From contig NZ_OCMS01000003.1 in the NCBI RefSeq assembly GCF_900215325.1, forward strand, positions 248,001-312,000: 64,000 nt of DNA, given 5' to 3'. Every line of letters starts with the position of its first letter. Position 1 is the first letter of the stretch. Positions 1 through 9,360 of the stretch are shown piece by piece. Both the position numbers and the translations under genes were made by a program. The notes beneath the pieces are model-generated. The model was given only the letters and a program-made list of their open reading frames with translations. It was not told where the DNA came from and made no database searches. The stretch is from Fibrobacter sp. UWB16 (GTDB lineage: Bacteria; Fibrobacterota; Fibrobacteria; Fibrobacterales; Fibrobacteraceae).

Positions 1-2
1 CC

Positions 3-677
3 GCAGGTGTGCAAGTGGGGGACATATGTACAAAAGGTCCTAAACTTGGAATCTTTGCAGCAATGAACTCCATACCTGGATCAAATACTCTGAGATTTAT
101 CTATAAGGGTGATGGAGTCTGGAAAGAGTTTGACCCTGAAAAGAACATGGTTGCTGATATTGAAAAGTTGGGCAAGCAATGCACTGCAGAAACAAAGGGC
201 GATAAAGGGATTCTTGAGTACGGTCATGGTGAAAATAGTGTAGTTGTATTTTATAGATGTGATGGAGTTGCATGGAGGTCTATCAATCCGGATGCATATT
301 ATTGTACCAATGCAAATAGTGTTGAAGGTGATACTTGTGCGTTCGAACTGTATGGAAACGTTTTACATTATGTTTTCATAAAGGGCGTATGGAGGTATAT
401 GTCGGAACAGGAGGTTCAATGTGGATTGAAGAATCATGTTGTAGGCGATACTTGTTCTTTTGAATCTGATGGTGAAATGAATCACTATATCTATAAGGGC
501 TATGATAGTTATTACACTCCTATATGGGTGGAATGTAATTTAGATCCTGTGCTGGGGTGTTGCCCGATTAATTATAATTTCGATTTGCATCGGGAATCTG
601 ATGGGAAAAAATACTATTGCAAAGAAGGTGAATGGTTAGAAGAATTGGAAGACGCTGATACGACTCCCGCCGAATAA
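3..677 (+). CDS. Cys-rich repeat protein, C-terminal part (truncated by window start)
   Basis: The reading frame is open to the first base, so the gene begins outside the window; the GTG at 9 is probably internal. The visible 225 or so residues hold at least three imperfect repeats of a unit with the pattern VGDTCSFE...YIYKG.W, each with two Cys, which suggests small disulfide-bonded repeats in an exported protein. No catalytic motif is visible. The last residues are acidic. A strong terminator follows. The family was not recognised; Fibrobacter surface proteins of this style exist, but that is inference. Confidence 0.6.
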   Translation, partial: AGVQVGDICTKGPKLGIFAAMNSIPGSNTLRFIYKGDGVWKEFDPEKNMVADIEKLGKQCTAETKGDKGILEYGHGENSVVVFYRCDGVAWRSINPDAYYCTNANSVEGDTCAFELYGNVLHYVFIKGVWRYMSEQEVQCGLKNHVVGDTCSFESDGEMNHYIYKGYDSYYTPIWVECNLDPVLGCCPINYNFDLHRESDGKKYYCKEGEWLEELEDADTTPAE

Positions 678-702
678 TCCTCTCTTTTTCGACTGACTCT
701 TT

Positions 703-728
703 GGGATTGCATGCCGCAATCCCTTTTT
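703..728 (+). terminator. Rho-independent terminator after the Cys-rich gene
   Basis: GGGATTGC and GCAATCCC form a perfect 8-bp stem with a 5-base loop, followed by five T. It separates the upstream gene from leuS. Confidence 0.85.
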
Positions 729-793
729 CTTTGGTGCTCGCCTTACGCAAAAGTTCTATATTTTAGCCCGAAAAAAATTAAAGGACAATTACA

Positions 794-3487
794 ATGGCAA
801 AGTATAATCCGCAAGAAATCGAAACCAAGTGGCAAGCCTACTGGGAAGAACATCAGACGTTTAAGACTGGCGAAGACAAGTCCAAGCCGAAGTATTACTG
901 CTTGGATATGTTCCCGTACCCGAGTGGTGCTGGCCTCCATGTGGGCCATCCGGAAGGTTACACTGCAACGGATATCATTTGCCGCTACAAGCGTAGCCGC
1001 GGTTTCAATGTGCTCCACCCGATGGGTTGGGACGCTTTCGGTCTCCCTGCTGAACAGTACGCCATCCAGACTGGTACGCACCCGGCCATTACGACCAAGA
1101 AAAACTGCGACAATTTCCGCCGCCAGATCAAGCGCCTCGGTCTCTCTTACGACTGGAACAAGGAAGTCAACACTACCGATCCGAAGTATTACAAGTGGAC
1201 GCAGTGGATTTTCAAGCGCCTTTATGGCACCTGGTTCGATGAAGACCAGCAGAAGGGCCGCCCGATTGAAGAACTCCCGATCCCGGCCGATGTAGAAGCC
1301 AAGGGTGCAGCCGAAGTCCGCAAGTACAAGGATTCTAAGCGCCTCGCTTACTACGCCGACGCTCAGGTGTGGTGGTGCAAGCACTGCAAGATTGTCTGCG
1401 CTAACGAAGAAGTTTTGAACGACGGCTCTCACGAAAAGTGCGGCACCAAGGAAGTGGAACGCCGTAACCTCAAGCAGTGGCTCATGCGCATCCCGCTGTA
1501 TGGCGACCGCCTCTTGAAGGGCCTCGACAAGCTCGACTGGCCGCAGGGCGTGAAGGACATGCAGAAGAACTGGATTGGCAAGAGCTACGGTGCCGAAGTT
1601 GATTTTGCTATCGCCGATGCTGAAGGCAAGCCGACCGAAAAGAAGCTCCGCGTCTACACGACCCGTTGCGATACGCTGTTTGGTGCGACCTACATGGTTG
1701 TTGCTCCGGAACACGCTATGGTGCCGGAACTCACGACTGCCGAACAGAAGGCCGCCGTGGAAGAATACGTGCACGCCGCCGCTCTTAAGAGCGACCTCGA
1801 CCGCACCGAACTTGCCAAGGAAAAGACCGGTGTGTTCACTGGTTCTTACGCTGTGAACCCGCTCACTGGCACGAAGATTCCGGTGTGGGTTGCTGACTAC
1901 GTTTTGACGGGCTATGGCACCGGCGCTATCATGGCTGTGCCTGCTCACGATACTCGCGACTTTGACTTTGCAAAGAAGTTCAACCTCCCGGTTATCTGCA
2001 TTATGGAACCGGACGCTAGCTGCCCCGAAGATGTTCGCCCGAAGGTTCTCGCTGGCGAAGCTTGCTGGGCTGCCGATGGCACCTACATCAACAGCGAAAA
2101 TGCAACGCTCTGCCTCAACGGTCTCAACAAGAAGCAGGGTATCGCCAAGGTGATCGAATGGCTCGAAGCCAACAAGATCGGTAAGGCAACCGTGAACTAC
2201 AAGCTCCGCGACTGGCTCTTCAGCCGTCAGCGCTACTGGGGCGAACCGTTCCCGATTATCCACTGGGAAGATGGCGAAATCTCTACCGTCGATGATTCCG
2301 AACTGCCGGTGCTGTTGCCGGAACTCAAGGACTACAAGCCGGGTGACGGCGGTCAGTCTCCGCTCGCGAACGCCACCGAATGGCTCCAGGTCGTCGATAA
2401 GAACGGCCGCAAGGGTATCCGCGAAACGAACACCATGCCGCAGTGGGCTGGTTCTTGCTGGTATTACCTCCGCTACATCGACGCTTGCAACGGCGACGCA
2501 TTTGTGGCAAAGGAACTTGAAAAGTACTGGATGCCGGTCGACCTCTATGTGGGTGGTGCCGAACACGCCGTGCTTCACTTGCTCTACAGCCGTTTCTGGC
2601 ACAAGGTCTTGTTCGATCTCGGCCTCGTCTCTACCGACGAACCGTTCCAGAAGCTCTTCAACCAGGGCATGATTCTTGCCTTCGCATACGAAGATGCTGC
2701 TGGCTCCAAGGTCCCGACTGACGAAGTCGAAGAAAAGAACGGCAAGTACTTCAAGAAGGGTACGGACATCGAGCTCAAGCAGATTGTGGCTAAGATGAGT
2801 AAGTCCCTCAAGAACGTCGTGAACCCCGATGACGTTGTTCGCGACTACGGTGCCGATAGCCTTCGCTTGTACGAAATGTTCATGGGCCCGCTGGACGCTG
2901 TGAAGCCGTGGCAGACCAAGGGCATCGAAGGCATGAACCGCTTCCTCGGCCGCGCCTGGCGCTCCGTGGTGGGTGACGACGATGCTGCTCCGGTTTATGT
3001 TGACGAAACCGCTCCGGAAGCAATCGAAAAGGTGATGCACCAGACCGTTATCAAGGTCACAAGCGACATCGAAAACATGAGCTTCAACACCGCCATTAGC
3101 CAGTTGATGATCTTCAACAACGAAATGATGAAGATGGACAAGCGCTACCGCGAGCCGTGCGAAACCTTTGTGAAGTTGCTGCACCCGTTTGCCCCGCACA
3201 TCGCCGAAGAAATGTGGAGCATCCTCGGTCACAACGAATCGCTCACGAACGTCGCCTGGCCGGAAGCCGACCATTCCAAGGCCGTGGAAAACACCGTGGA
3301 AGTCGTGTTCCAGGTGAACGGCAAGGTCCGCGCCAAGGCATCTGTTGCCAAGGACTTGGACAAGGCCGAACTTGAGAAACTCGCTCTTGACAACGAACGC
3401 GTGAAGGAATTTACCAAGGGAATGACTGTCGTCAAGTCGATTGTTGTGCCGGGTAAGTTGGTCAATATCGTTGTCAAGCCGGCATAA
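794..3487 (+). CDS. leuS: Leucyl-tRNA synthetase
   Basis: This is a class I aminoacyl-tRNA synthetase that charges tRNA-Leu in the cytoplasm. The 897-residue length is normal for bacterial LeuRS. The HIGH-type motif reads HVGH at about residue 49, after FPYPSGAGL. The KMSKS motif is at about 667-671. The CP1 editing domain holds the [19 protein letters not shown] segment near residue 290. The C-terminal domain ends in [13 protein letters not shown]. That 3' end is present as three further copies downstream (3517-3555, 4711-4812, 10994-11026), so this gene end appears to be an insertion point for accessory DNA. The open frames on the opposite strand (up to 843 codons) are shadows of this gene. 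Confidence 0.98.
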   Translation: MAKYNPQEIETKWQAYWEEHQTFKTGEDKSKPKYYCLDMFPYPSGAGLHVGHPEGYTATDIICRYKRSRGFNVLHPMGWDAFGLPAEQYAIQTGTHPAITTKKNCDNFRRQIKRLGLSYDWNKEVNTTDPKYYKWTQWIFKRLYGTWFDEDQQKGRPIEELPIPADVEAKGAAEVRKYKDSKRLAYYADAQVWWCKHCKIVCANEEVLNDGSHEKCGTKEVERRNLKQWLMRIPLYGDRLLKGLDKLDWPQGVKDMQKNWIGKSYGAEVDFAIADAEGKPTEKKLRVYTTRCDTLFGATYMVVAPEHAMVPELTTAEQKAAVEEYVHAAALKSDLDRTELAKEKTGVFTGSYAVNPLTGTKIPVWVADYVLTGYGTGAIMAVPAHDTRDFDFAKKFNLPVICIMEPDASCPEDVRPKVLAGEACWAADGTYINSENATLCLNGLNKKQGIAKVIEWLEANKIGKATVNYKLRDWLFSRQRYWGEPFPIIHWEDGEISTVDDSELPVLLPELKDYKPGDGGQSPLANATEWLQVVDKNGRKGIRETNTMPQWAGSCWYYLRYIDACNGDAFVAKELEKYWMPVDLYVGGAEHAVLHLLYSRFWHKVLFDLGLVSTDEPFQKLFNQGMILAFAYEDAAGSKVPTDEVEEKNGKYFKKGTDIELKQIVAKMSKSLKNVVNPDDVVRDYGADSLRLYEMFMGPLDAVKPWQTKGIEGMNRFLGRAWRSVVGDDDAAPVYVDETAPEAIEKVMHQTVIKVTSDIENMSFNTAISQLMIFNNEMMKMDKRYREPCETFVKLLHPFAPHIAEEMWSILGHNESLTNVAWPEADHSKAVENTVEVVFQVNGKVRAKASVAKDLDKAELEKLALDNERVKEFTKGMTVVKSIVVPGKLVNIVVKPA

Positions 3488-3498
3488 TATTGAGCCTG

Positions 3499-3517
3499 CC
3501 CCGGACTTGTTCCGGGG
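3499..3517. repeat. GC-rich hairpin between leuS and its first 3'-end copy
   Basis: CCCCGGA and TCCGGGG form a 7-bp stem with a 5-base loop. There is no T-run. The same CCCCGGA...TCCGGGG core occurs in the terminator at 62503-62532, so it belongs to a dispersed hairpin family. Confidence 0.6.
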
Positions 3518-3555
3518 TGGTTCCGGGCAAGCTCGTGAACATCGTGGTTAAATAA
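3517..3555 (+). pseudogene. Duplicate of the leuS 3' end, copy B
   Basis: The 39 bases translate as [12 protein letters not shown] plus stop, matching the last residues of LeuRS, only 30 bp after the real leuS stop. A 33-base stretch (3522-3554) is identical to copy D at 10993-11025, and these two copies flank the accessory region. The nucleotide sequence differs from the genuine leuS end at many wobble positions, so this is not a recent tandem copy. Confidence 0.85.
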
Positions 3556-3562
3556 GACTAGT

Positions 3563-3610
3563 GTGTCATCCTGAGCGGAGGCGCGCCGCGCCGAAGTCGA
3601 AGGATCCTGT
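3563..3610. repeat. GTCATCCTGAGC-type intergenic repeat, copy 1
   Basis: The repeat begins TGTCATCCTGAGCGGAG, has a GGCGCGCCGCGCC core and ends GAAGTCGAAGGATCC. A near-identical copy lies at 6561-6608, and a shorter relative is translated in frame inside feoB at 17367-17399. It is a palindromic REP-like element. Confidence 0.8.
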
Positions 3611-3621
3611 GATTTATAAGA

Positions 3622-3652
3622 AGACCGTAGCTTAACTGCTGCGGTCTTTTTT
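3622..3652 (+). terminator. Terminator of the cassette junction (copy 1)
   Basis: AGACCGTAGC and GCTGCGGTCT form a 10-bp stem with one wobble, followed by six T. The same hairpin recurs at 6619-6650 and, degraded, at 9894-9927, so it travelled with the repeat at the cassette boundaries. Confidence 0.85.
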
Positions 3653-3657
3653 ATTTC

Positions 3658-3686
3658 TTGAACAAAATGTATTTTTTCACTATAAT
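3658..3686 (+). promoter_or_regulatory. Sigma70-type promoter for the DUF2971 gene
   Basis: TTGAAC (3658-3663) and TATAAT (3681-3686) are 17 bp apart. GGAAG follows at 3701 and ATG at 3712. The promoter overlaps a longer possible frame starting at 3658, which rules that start out. Confidence 0.7.
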
Positions 3687-3711
3687 AAATGTTTTATTAT
3701 GGAAGTTGATT

Positions 3712-4644
3712 ATGCTTAACGATATGAAAAAAATGTATTGCGAAGAATCGGATAAATTTCTCTATCATTATACGAAAATAGATGTTCTTCAACATATTTT
3801 TAACGATCCGAATGGAGTAAAAGTAAATTTACGGTTTACTGATTATCATTTTCTTAATGATGCCGATGAAGGAATTTGGTTCTATAATTTCTTAAAGAAT
3901 CATAAAAAAGATGTTGTAAATATTTTCGAAAAGGAAAATGAACGGGAATATTGCGAATTTGCTATTGACAATTTTTTGGGGTATGAGAGTTATTTCTATC
4001 GCCTTAATGAACATTATGGTAAACATTATTCATTTTCATTGTCTGAGATGAAGGATTCTATGCAGTTTTGGCGACAGGATTATGCGAACGAAAATGGTGT
4101 CGCCCTTCGTTTTAATACAGAGTTGTATAAAGATAAGAACAATGATCTTCCATATCCTGTTCCTGAACTAGAATGTGTTCATTATCTTGGAAATGATACC
4201 ATGAAACAAATCTTTTCAGAATTTATAAAAATAGTTACAGATGAAGCTGATTTGATAAAATATAAAGAAGAAATTGATAAAGACGGCGAACCTATTGTTG
4301 ATATGCAAGGGGCTTCTGTCCTAAATAGGGCTCCGTTTTGGGTGATAAAAAATAGCGTATGGAAATCGGAACGGGAATGGCGTTTGACGAAGTCTGTGGG
4401 GGCTCTAAATCGATCTGTTTATAATCAAGAACATGAAAAAAGTGATTTTGAACAAAAGTTTGAAGTGGACGAAAAATGTATTCCGCGATACAGGATGGAC
4501 ATTCGAAATCCATTTGATGAAATTATATTAGGACCATCTTTTTCTGATTATTATATTGATTCTGTGAAGGTTTGGCTTGAATTACATAATTATAAGGATG
4601 TTGATATTTCTAAGAGCTTGGGACATGAGCGTCGGAAAATTTGA
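3712..4644 (+). CDS. DUF2971 family protein
   Basis: The product has about 310 residues and the hallmarks of DUF2971: an N-terminal LYHYTK motif, LRFTDYHFLNDADEG near residue 45, and a C-terminal NSVWKSEREWRLT motif. The biochemical function of this family is not established; members are frequent in accessory and defence-rich DNA. The ATG at 3712 is chosen because GGAAG lies 6 bases upstream and a promoter ends just before it. The gene is AT-rich compared with leuS and lies between leuS 3'-end copies B and C, consistent with acquisition. Confidence 0.8.
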   Translation: MLNDMKKMYCEESDKFLYHYTKIDVLQHIFNDPNGVKVNLRFTDYHFLNDADEGIWFYNFLKNHKKDVVNIFEKENEREYCEFAIDNFLGYESYFYRLNEHYGKHYSFSLSEMKDSMQFWRQDYANENGVALRFNTELYKDKNNDLPYPVPELECVHYLGNDTMKQIFSEFIKIVTDEADLIKYKEEIDKDGEPIVDMQGASVLNRAPFWVIKNSVWKSEREWRLTKSVGALNRSVYNQEHEKSDFEQKFEVDEKCIPRYRMDIRNPFDEIILGPSFSDYYIDSVKVWLELHNYKDVDISKSLGHERRKI

Positions 4645-4710
4645 TTATGTGTTGAATAAGCTCTCTTTCTTAATGTACTGCTTTTTTGTGATGTGACTTA
4701 TCGCTTTTAG

Positions 4711-4812
4711 GTTGTGAAAAATTCCGTTGAAGTCGTGTCCCTAGAGAACGGCGAAATTGTTGTGTGGTCCATCGTGGTCCCGGTCAAACTTGTGAATATT
4801 GTGGCGAAGTAA
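4711..4812 (+). pseudogene. Decayed leuS 3' end, copy C, with an internal deletion
   Basis: The frame reads VVKNSVEVVSLENGEIVVW followed by SIVVPVKLVNIVAK and a stop. The first part matches the leuS segment around [15 protein letters not shown] (3289-3330) and the second matches the last residues of LeuRS; roughly 30 codons between them are missing. There is no start codon or promoter, so it is a relic. The rest of the gene-free stretch 4645-4976 shows no other feature except AT-rich DNA before the next gene. Confidence 0.8.
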
Positions 4813-4976
4813 GTTGTTGGGAAAGGGACGCTTAGAAATTAGATGCTTGTGTACGGACTAGGAATTCCGAACAAAAAAATGGTGTATTTTAATGAATGGT
4901 TGAATTTAATTCAATTGAAAGATGTATATTAGCGTAAATTCATAATAGAATTGGTTTATAAAATATTGGAGAAATG

Positions 4977-5549
4977 ATGAATTCTTTAAATGAGATCGCG
5001 ATCTGTTTGGAAAATATAAGCTTTTTTGAATGGATTGTTTCTTTTATGACAAGGGGTATTATGCTTGGTCTCTTTTTAGTGATTCCTGTACTTATTGTAT
5101 TGGTTCAAATGATTCGTTTTTTGATATCTGATTCCGCTGTGAAAGATGAAAACAAGAATTTGCCAAAAGGAAAAACTATAAATATCAAAAATATGGGGAA
5201 AGCAGACTTGTCGAATAAAGACTTCTCCAATTTGATGTGCAATTCGGCAAGTGTTGTTTTGGATGAGAGAAACCGTCGAACGGAACTAATGAAGTCGTAT
5301 GTAATTGTTCCTTTGGAAATGTACTTCTATGTTCTTTTTATGTTAGGTGCAATTTATGTTATGGGAAAGTTTTTTGAAGCTTATCAAGATAATCCCATAT
5401 TAGGTGTGAAAAAATTAGTGGACTGCCTTCATAAGGATTGGATTGCTGCAGTTTTTCTTTTTGGACTATTTATGCATAGAGTTGTCATAAAGAAGATTGA
5501 TGATATTATAGAAATTCAAGGTATTAAATTTAAAAATAAAAAAAAGTGA
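4977..5549 (+). CDS. Small membrane protein, three predicted TM segments
   Basis: The family was not recognised. The product has about 190 residues with hydrophobic segments at roughly 17-48, 108-130 and 150-168. The soluble loop between the first two contains a short run of the form ADLSNKDFSNL. The C-terminus is Lys-rich and cytoplasmic-looking. ATG 4977 is preferred to 4974 because GGAG ends 5 bases before it. It is the first gene of a probable three-gene operon (4977-6545) inside the leuS accessory region. Confidence 0.55.
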   Translation: MNSLNEIAICLENISFFEWIVSFMTRGIMLGLFLVIPVLIVLVQMIRFLISDSAVKDENKNLPKGKTINIKNMGKADLSNKDFSNLMCNSASVVLDERNRRTELMKSYVIVPLEMYFYVLFMLGAIYVMGKFFEAYQDNPILGVKKLVDCLHKDWIAAVFLFGLFMHRVVIKKIDDIIEIQGIKFKNKKK

Positions 5550-5556
5550 GGCTTGA

Positions 5557-5862
5557 ATGAATGGAACTGTAGCTGCAAATACCGTACTAATTATAAGAAA
5601 TTTTTGGGGTAATGGTACTATTGTAGAAGTTAATCTCAATGCGCCAAACTTGCGTGCTTTTTGGATTAACAATCATGATGAAGCTGACGATGAAATTTCA
5701 ACAGATTGTGAAATTAATCAAGGCGAATCCATTCATGTGATTGCTAATAATCGTCGAAATGTTATATTGTATAACAATAGTGCAGAAGCGCATGATTATG
5801 ATATTTCTTTTTATGTTGCTGGGTTGCCATTGGGGGCAATGTCTGCAACATCTGGTTTTTAA
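5557..5862 (+). CDS. Hypothetical 101-residue beta-rich protein
   Basis: The family was not recognised. It begins 7 bp after the previous stop, behind a GAGG site, and ends 2 bp before the next gene, so it is translated in the same operon. The sequence alternates polar and aliphatic residues (VLIIRNFWGNGTIVEVNL, ESIHVIANNRRNVILYNN) as in a small beta-sandwich. There is no signal peptide or TM segment. The Gly/Ser-rich end (LPLGAMSATSGF) is disordered-looking. Confidence 0.5.
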   Translation: MNGTVAANTVLIIRNFWGNGTIVEVNLNAPNLRAFWINNHDEADDEISTDCEINQGESIHVIANNRRNVILYNNSAEAHDYDISFYVAGLPLGAMSATSGF

Positions 5863-5864
5863 AA

Positions 5865-6545
5865 ATGGATAAAGCTAAACTCATAAAGACAATAAATCAA
5901 AAGGGCTTTCGGAATAGCCTTATTTCTATCTATTATAATATTGGCAGAGCTTTGCCGTTTCGTGCACAGCGATTTCCTGATGGACGCGTGTCCGATTGGT
6001 ATCGGTCGCAGTTTGTAGAAGTTCACGATGTAAAACCTGGTGGTAAGGGCGGAAAATATGGACATGCTTATGGTTTTTATTTCAGAAATGGAGAACGTGC
6101 GGACGCAGTGGAAAATAATCCCGAGCAAAGCTGGTGCAAAATGAGTGATGCTGAGCCGAAAGGAATCCCGTGTGCGGCCTGTGGATCATGGGTGCTTTTG
6201 GATATTTTGGGGAAGGCTACGGCAGAGCCGGCAAAAATTTATGGTGTAAAAGATGTGTTGGATGTTGGCAAGCATAAGGGAGAAACCTTATCTGAGGTTA
6301 TTTGCTATGATTGGGGATGGGTAAAATGGGCTAAAGCAAATGCGGAACACATCTTTTTTGATGAGGATGAAGTGATTGAAGAAAGGAATAAGAGTATCAA
6401 ACATCTTCATTTAGATGATGTATTAACTTATGGAAAATATAAAGGGCAAAGTATTAGAAATATTGCTCATATCGATATTGATTATCTTAGGTGGCTGGCT
6501 ATGAATGACGAGAATTTTATCTTTGATTTTAAGGAATTGTTATAA
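5865..6545 (+). CDS. Protein with two ExoX C-terminal-like motifs
   Basis: The product has 226 residues. The N-terminal half has basic and aromatic residues and a CAACG motif near residue 104. The C-terminal half carries two tandem motifs: DVGKHKGETLSEVICYDWGW (about 126-145) and TYGKYKGQSIRNIAHIDIDY (about 186-205), the second followed by LRWL. This GK(H/Y)KG...YLRWL pattern is found at the C-terminus of exodeoxyribonuclease X-like proteins and related nucleic-acid proteins. No exonuclease DEDD motif is visible, so a nuclease call is not justified; nucleic-acid binding is an inference. It is the last gene of the 4977-6545 operon. Confidence 0.55.
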   Translation: MDKAKLIKTINQKGFRNSLISIYYNIGRALPFRAQRFPDGRVSDWYRSQFVEVHDVKPGGKGGKYGHAYGFYFRNGERADAVENNPEQSWCKMSDAEPKGIPCAACGSWVLLDILGKATAEPAKIYGVKDVLDVGKHKGETLSEVICYDWGWVKWAKANAEHIFFDEDEVIEERNKSIKHLHLDDVLTYGKYKGQSIRNIAHIDIDYLRWLAMNDENFIFDFKELL

Positions 6546-6560
6546 TATCTTTCAAAGAGT

Positions 6561-6608
6561 GTGTCATCCTGAGCGAAGGCGCGCCGCGCCGAAGTCGAAG
6601 GATCCAGT
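6561..6608. repeat. GTCATCCTGAGC-type intergenic repeat, copy 2
   Basis: Near-identical to 3563-3610, including the GGCGCGCCGCGCC core, and followed by the same terminator. The pair marks the edge of one cassette in the leuS accessory region. Confidence 0.8.
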
Positions 6609-6618
6609 GATTTACAAA

Positions 6619-6650
6619 AGACCGTAGCTTAATCGCTGCGGTCTTTTTTA
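6619..6650 (+). terminator. Terminator of the cassette junction (copy 2)
   Basis: AGACCGTAGC-TTAATC-GCTGCGGTCT followed by six T; the same hairpin as at 3622-3652. Confidence 0.85.
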
Positions 6651-6824
6651 TGGAGAGAAATGCGTTTCCTTAGCTTGGTTTGCGTCTAACCCTTATGAAT
6701 GCCATTTTTTGCGAAAAAATGTACTTTTCGTAATCTTTTTTGAACATTTCGCTTGTTTTGTGTTATTTTAAAGGGTGATTTTTTTGCTCGTGCCTTCTAA
6801 GTGAAGTAAAAGATGGAGAAAACG

Positions 6825-8327
6825 ATGAATTTCGATGAAAAATTGGCTAATTCTGCGGCGAATAGAGCTTTGTATGATCGTGTTTCTCGTTATGGGAGTG
6901 CCGCTGCACTCGATTTAGCGGCATACGATGGCAAAGGAGGATATGTCGAGCAATGCAAGCGTAGTCTAAAGAGTATCTCTGAGAGTAAGTTTGAAAAAAA
7001 TGTGGACGAAACGCTTCGCGAGAAAATTATAAAACAGCAAGCAGGTTTTTCGGCAGAAGTTATCGAAACGACAAAGATCAACAAACAGCGGATTATCAAC
7101 GGCGAGAAGGTCCGCAATTTTCGCATGGATGATCTTGGCAAAACTAATGACCAGTTGGTTGATACCGTTGATGCGGTGCAAATGTCCGATGGCTCATGGA
7201 AAGAAGTCGCAGGTACCGGCGTCCAGATGAAATTTATTGGTAAAAACGGCGGTGAAACATTTGATAAACTATGTAGTGCAAAGCATGAAAAGTATTACGC
7301 GAGTGGAACTCCTGTCAAAATTCCCAAAGACTTTTACGCAGAATTTAAAGAAAGGGCAGATTCGAAAATCAATGGCTTGAAACAAGAAATTAAGACGCTG
7401 AACGCGCAAAAGGCAAGTCCGGATTTAATCGCCTTGAAAAAAGCCCAGCTTAAAAAATACGAGACCATCCGCCACAACACTTATGCTAGCGAAACTACAA
7501 ACGAAGATGCCCTATTAGCCCGGACTAATCCAAAACGATATACTGCAAAATCCATGCTCGGGACTGCTCATGAGGCGGGTAAGGGAGCCGCGATGTCTGG
7601 TGTACTTATCGGCGGCGGCATGGCTATCGTCGGCAATCTGGATGCTGTGCTCAAAGGTAAACCCATTGACGAAGCTCTCAAAGAAGTTGCCGCCAAGTCC
7701 GCAACATCGGCTGTTCGCTCATACGCTGTAGCAAGCGGGGCAACGCTTATCGAAGGCGGTGTTCAGCATTACAAAAGTGAACTTCCCAAGCTGTTAAAAA
7801 ATGCCAAGGCCCCCACAGAAATAGCAGGTTTCGTAGTCGATGCCGCTTCGGCTTTTTATAACTACTACAACGGAAGTATCTCCGGCGTGGATTGTATGAA
7901 GCAACTTGCTACTAGTGCTACGCTTGCTTTAGCAAACTTGACTCCCGTTGGTCAAGCTGTATTTATTGCGCGAACCGTCTATACATTGTCAACTATCAGC
8001 GTTACAGTCATCAAAGACGCGTTAAAGGCTCCCAAAATCGCAAGAGAACGCCGTATTCAAATCGAGCTAGAATGTCGAGAGCAAATCCAAGCAATGAAGG
8101 CGTTCCGAGAAGAATTTGAACATAACACGCTAGCGTGGGTTGACGAAAAAACAAATGTTTTCAAGACGGCTCTCGATGCTATGGACAATGCACTGCAAGT
8201 GAATGATGTCGATGCATTTATTTGCGGAGCGAACCAAATCACCCATGCAATGGGAGGCCAAACGCAATTCAGCAACTGTAAAGAATTTAACCGTTTGATG
8301 GAATCAGACGAACCCTTTATTCTCTAA
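6825..8327 (+). CDS. Large hypothetical protein with a glycine/alanine-rich membrane-like core
   Basis: The product has about 500 residues and no recognised enzyme motif. Residues about 170-230 form a charged helical, coiled-coil-like region (INGLKQEIKTLN...LKKAQLKKYETI). It is followed by an AHEAGKGAAMSGVLIGGGMAIVG segment and further Ala/Gly-rich helices to about residue 400, resembling membrane-inserting glycine-zipper helices. The C-terminal 100 residues are again helical and polar. ATG 6825 is chosen because GGAG (6815-6818) lies 6 bases before it; ATG 6813 has no good site. It is the first gene of an operon with the next two genes, a possible membrane-acting system. Confidence 0.55.
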   Translation: MNFDEKLANSAANRALYDRVSRYGSAAALDLAAYDGKGGYVEQCKRSLKSISESKFEKNVDETLREKIIKQQAGFSAEVIETTKINKQRIINGEKVRNFRMDDLGKTNDQLVDTVDAVQMSDGSWKEVAGTGVQMKFIGKNGGETFDKLCSAKHEKYYASGTPVKIPKDFYAEFKERADSKINGLKQEIKTLNAQKASPDLIALKKAQLKKYETIRHNTYASETTNEDALLARTNPKRYTAKSMLGTAHEAGKGAAMSGVLIGGGMAIVGNLDAVLKGKPIDEALKEVAAKSATSAVRSYAVASGATLIEGGVQHYKSELPKLLKNAKAPTEIAGFVVDAASAFYNYYNGSISGVDCMKQLATSATLALANLTPVGQAVFIARTVYTLSTISVTVIKDALKAPKIARERRIQIELECREQIQAMKAFREEFEHNTLAWVDEKTNVFKTALDAMDNALQVNDVDAFICGANQITHAMGGQTQFSNCKEFNRLMESDEPFIL

Positions 8328-8349
8328 CGAACTCAATAAGGAGTAAAAT

Positions 8350-9360
8350 ATGCCTATACCATTAATTGTTGGCGGCATCGTCGCAGGGCTTGTCGGAGTC
8401 AAAAAAGCTTACGATGCTCATGAAACGAGCAAATGTGCCGAAAGTATAGATAGCCGTGCTCATTACGAACGTGAATGCGCAAAAGAGGATGCAGAAAGAC
8501 GTCGCGTAGAATGTCAAAAGTCTTTGGAAAAGTTGGGATCCACTAAATTCGATATTTTGAATAACGGAATAGCTCAATTCGTCCGAGCCTTCAAAAAAGT
8601 CAAAAATATCGACGAACGCAATAGTGTAGGGCTTGACGAACTTTCCAAATTGCTTTCTAAAGAAGAACTTGTCGAAATGCAAACGATGGGATCTCTGGCA
8701 GAAAGTGTCGCTAATGGTGCCGTTGGTGGCGTTGCCACAGGCGCTCTTGTCGCGCTTGGCGCTTATGGGGTGACATCCACCTTTGGCGTCACTGCTACAA
8801 CAGGGGCTCTGATTAGTAACTTGTCTGGAGCTGCAGCTACCAAAGCGACTCTCGCGTCCCTTGGTGGTGGAGCTTTGTCTGTAGGTGGCCTTGGAGTTGT
8901 TGGCGGCAAGATGGTTCTTGGAAGCGTCGCTTTAGGGCCGGCTCTTGCCGTTATGGGTTTTGTCATGAACGCCAAGGCTGAAGAAAAATTGGAAAATGCG
9001 CGAGCCAACCGTGCAAAGTCCGAACAATATGTAGAACAGTGCAGAACCCTCTGTTCCACATACTTGTGCATCAAAATGAGAAGCGATACCATTTCGGGTA
9101 TTCTCAATAAATTGAGGAGTCGCCTGATGTCCGCTAATAGGACTATTGAACGCATTATTGCACGCTACGAAGATAGTACCGGTACAGCAGATTTCCGTAG
9201 TTTTAGTGACGACGAAAAAAAGTCGCTGGCCGCCGCGGCAGCTTTGGCAAAATCTGTCAAGAGTATTTTGGATACACCCGTCTTGACTCAGGATGGAAAA
9301 CTGACTCCTCAGTCTGAAATCATTGCCGAAGCTGATTACGACGATGATGACATGGACTAA
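8350..9360 (+). CDS. Glycine-zipper membrane protein, partner of the preceding gene
   Basis: The product has 336 residues and starts with a hydrophobic helix (PLIVGGIVAGLVGVKKAYDA). A charged helical region follows, then a Gly/Ala/Val-rich stretch at about 118-205 (GAVGGVATGALVALGAYG, GGGALSVGGLGVVGG) typical of tightly packed membrane helices. A Cys-containing helical region and an acidic tail (DYDDDDMD) end it. An AAGGAG site precedes ATG 8350. Its stop overlaps the next ATG (TAATG). Function unknown; its pairing with 6825-8327 suggests a two-component membrane complex or pore, which is inference. Confidence 0.55.
   Translation: MPIPLIVGGIVAGLVGVKKAYDAHETSKCAESIDSRAHYERECAKEDAERRRVECQKSLEKLGSTKFDILNNGIAQFVRAFKKVKNIDERNSVGLDELSKLLSKEELVEMQTMGSLAESVANGAVGGVATGALVALGAYGVTSTFGVTATTGALISNLSGAAATKATLASLGGGALSVGGLGVVGGKMVLGSVALGPALAVMGFVMNAKAEEKLENARANRAKSEQYVEQCRTLCSTYLCIKMRSDTISGILNKLRSRLMSANRTIERIIARYEDSTGTADFRSFSDDEKKSLAAAAALAKSVKSILDTPVLTQDGKLTPQSEIIAEADYDDDDMD

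Noticed and set aside
743-3274. 843-codon open frame on the minus strand opposite leuS
   Set aside because: It is a shadow of leuS caused by codon bias; no ribosome site, and leuS motifs are clear.
3658-3711. Longer N-terminus of the DUF2971 protein
   Set aside because: The upstream start overlaps the -35/-10 promoter elements; ATG 3712 has a ribosome site.
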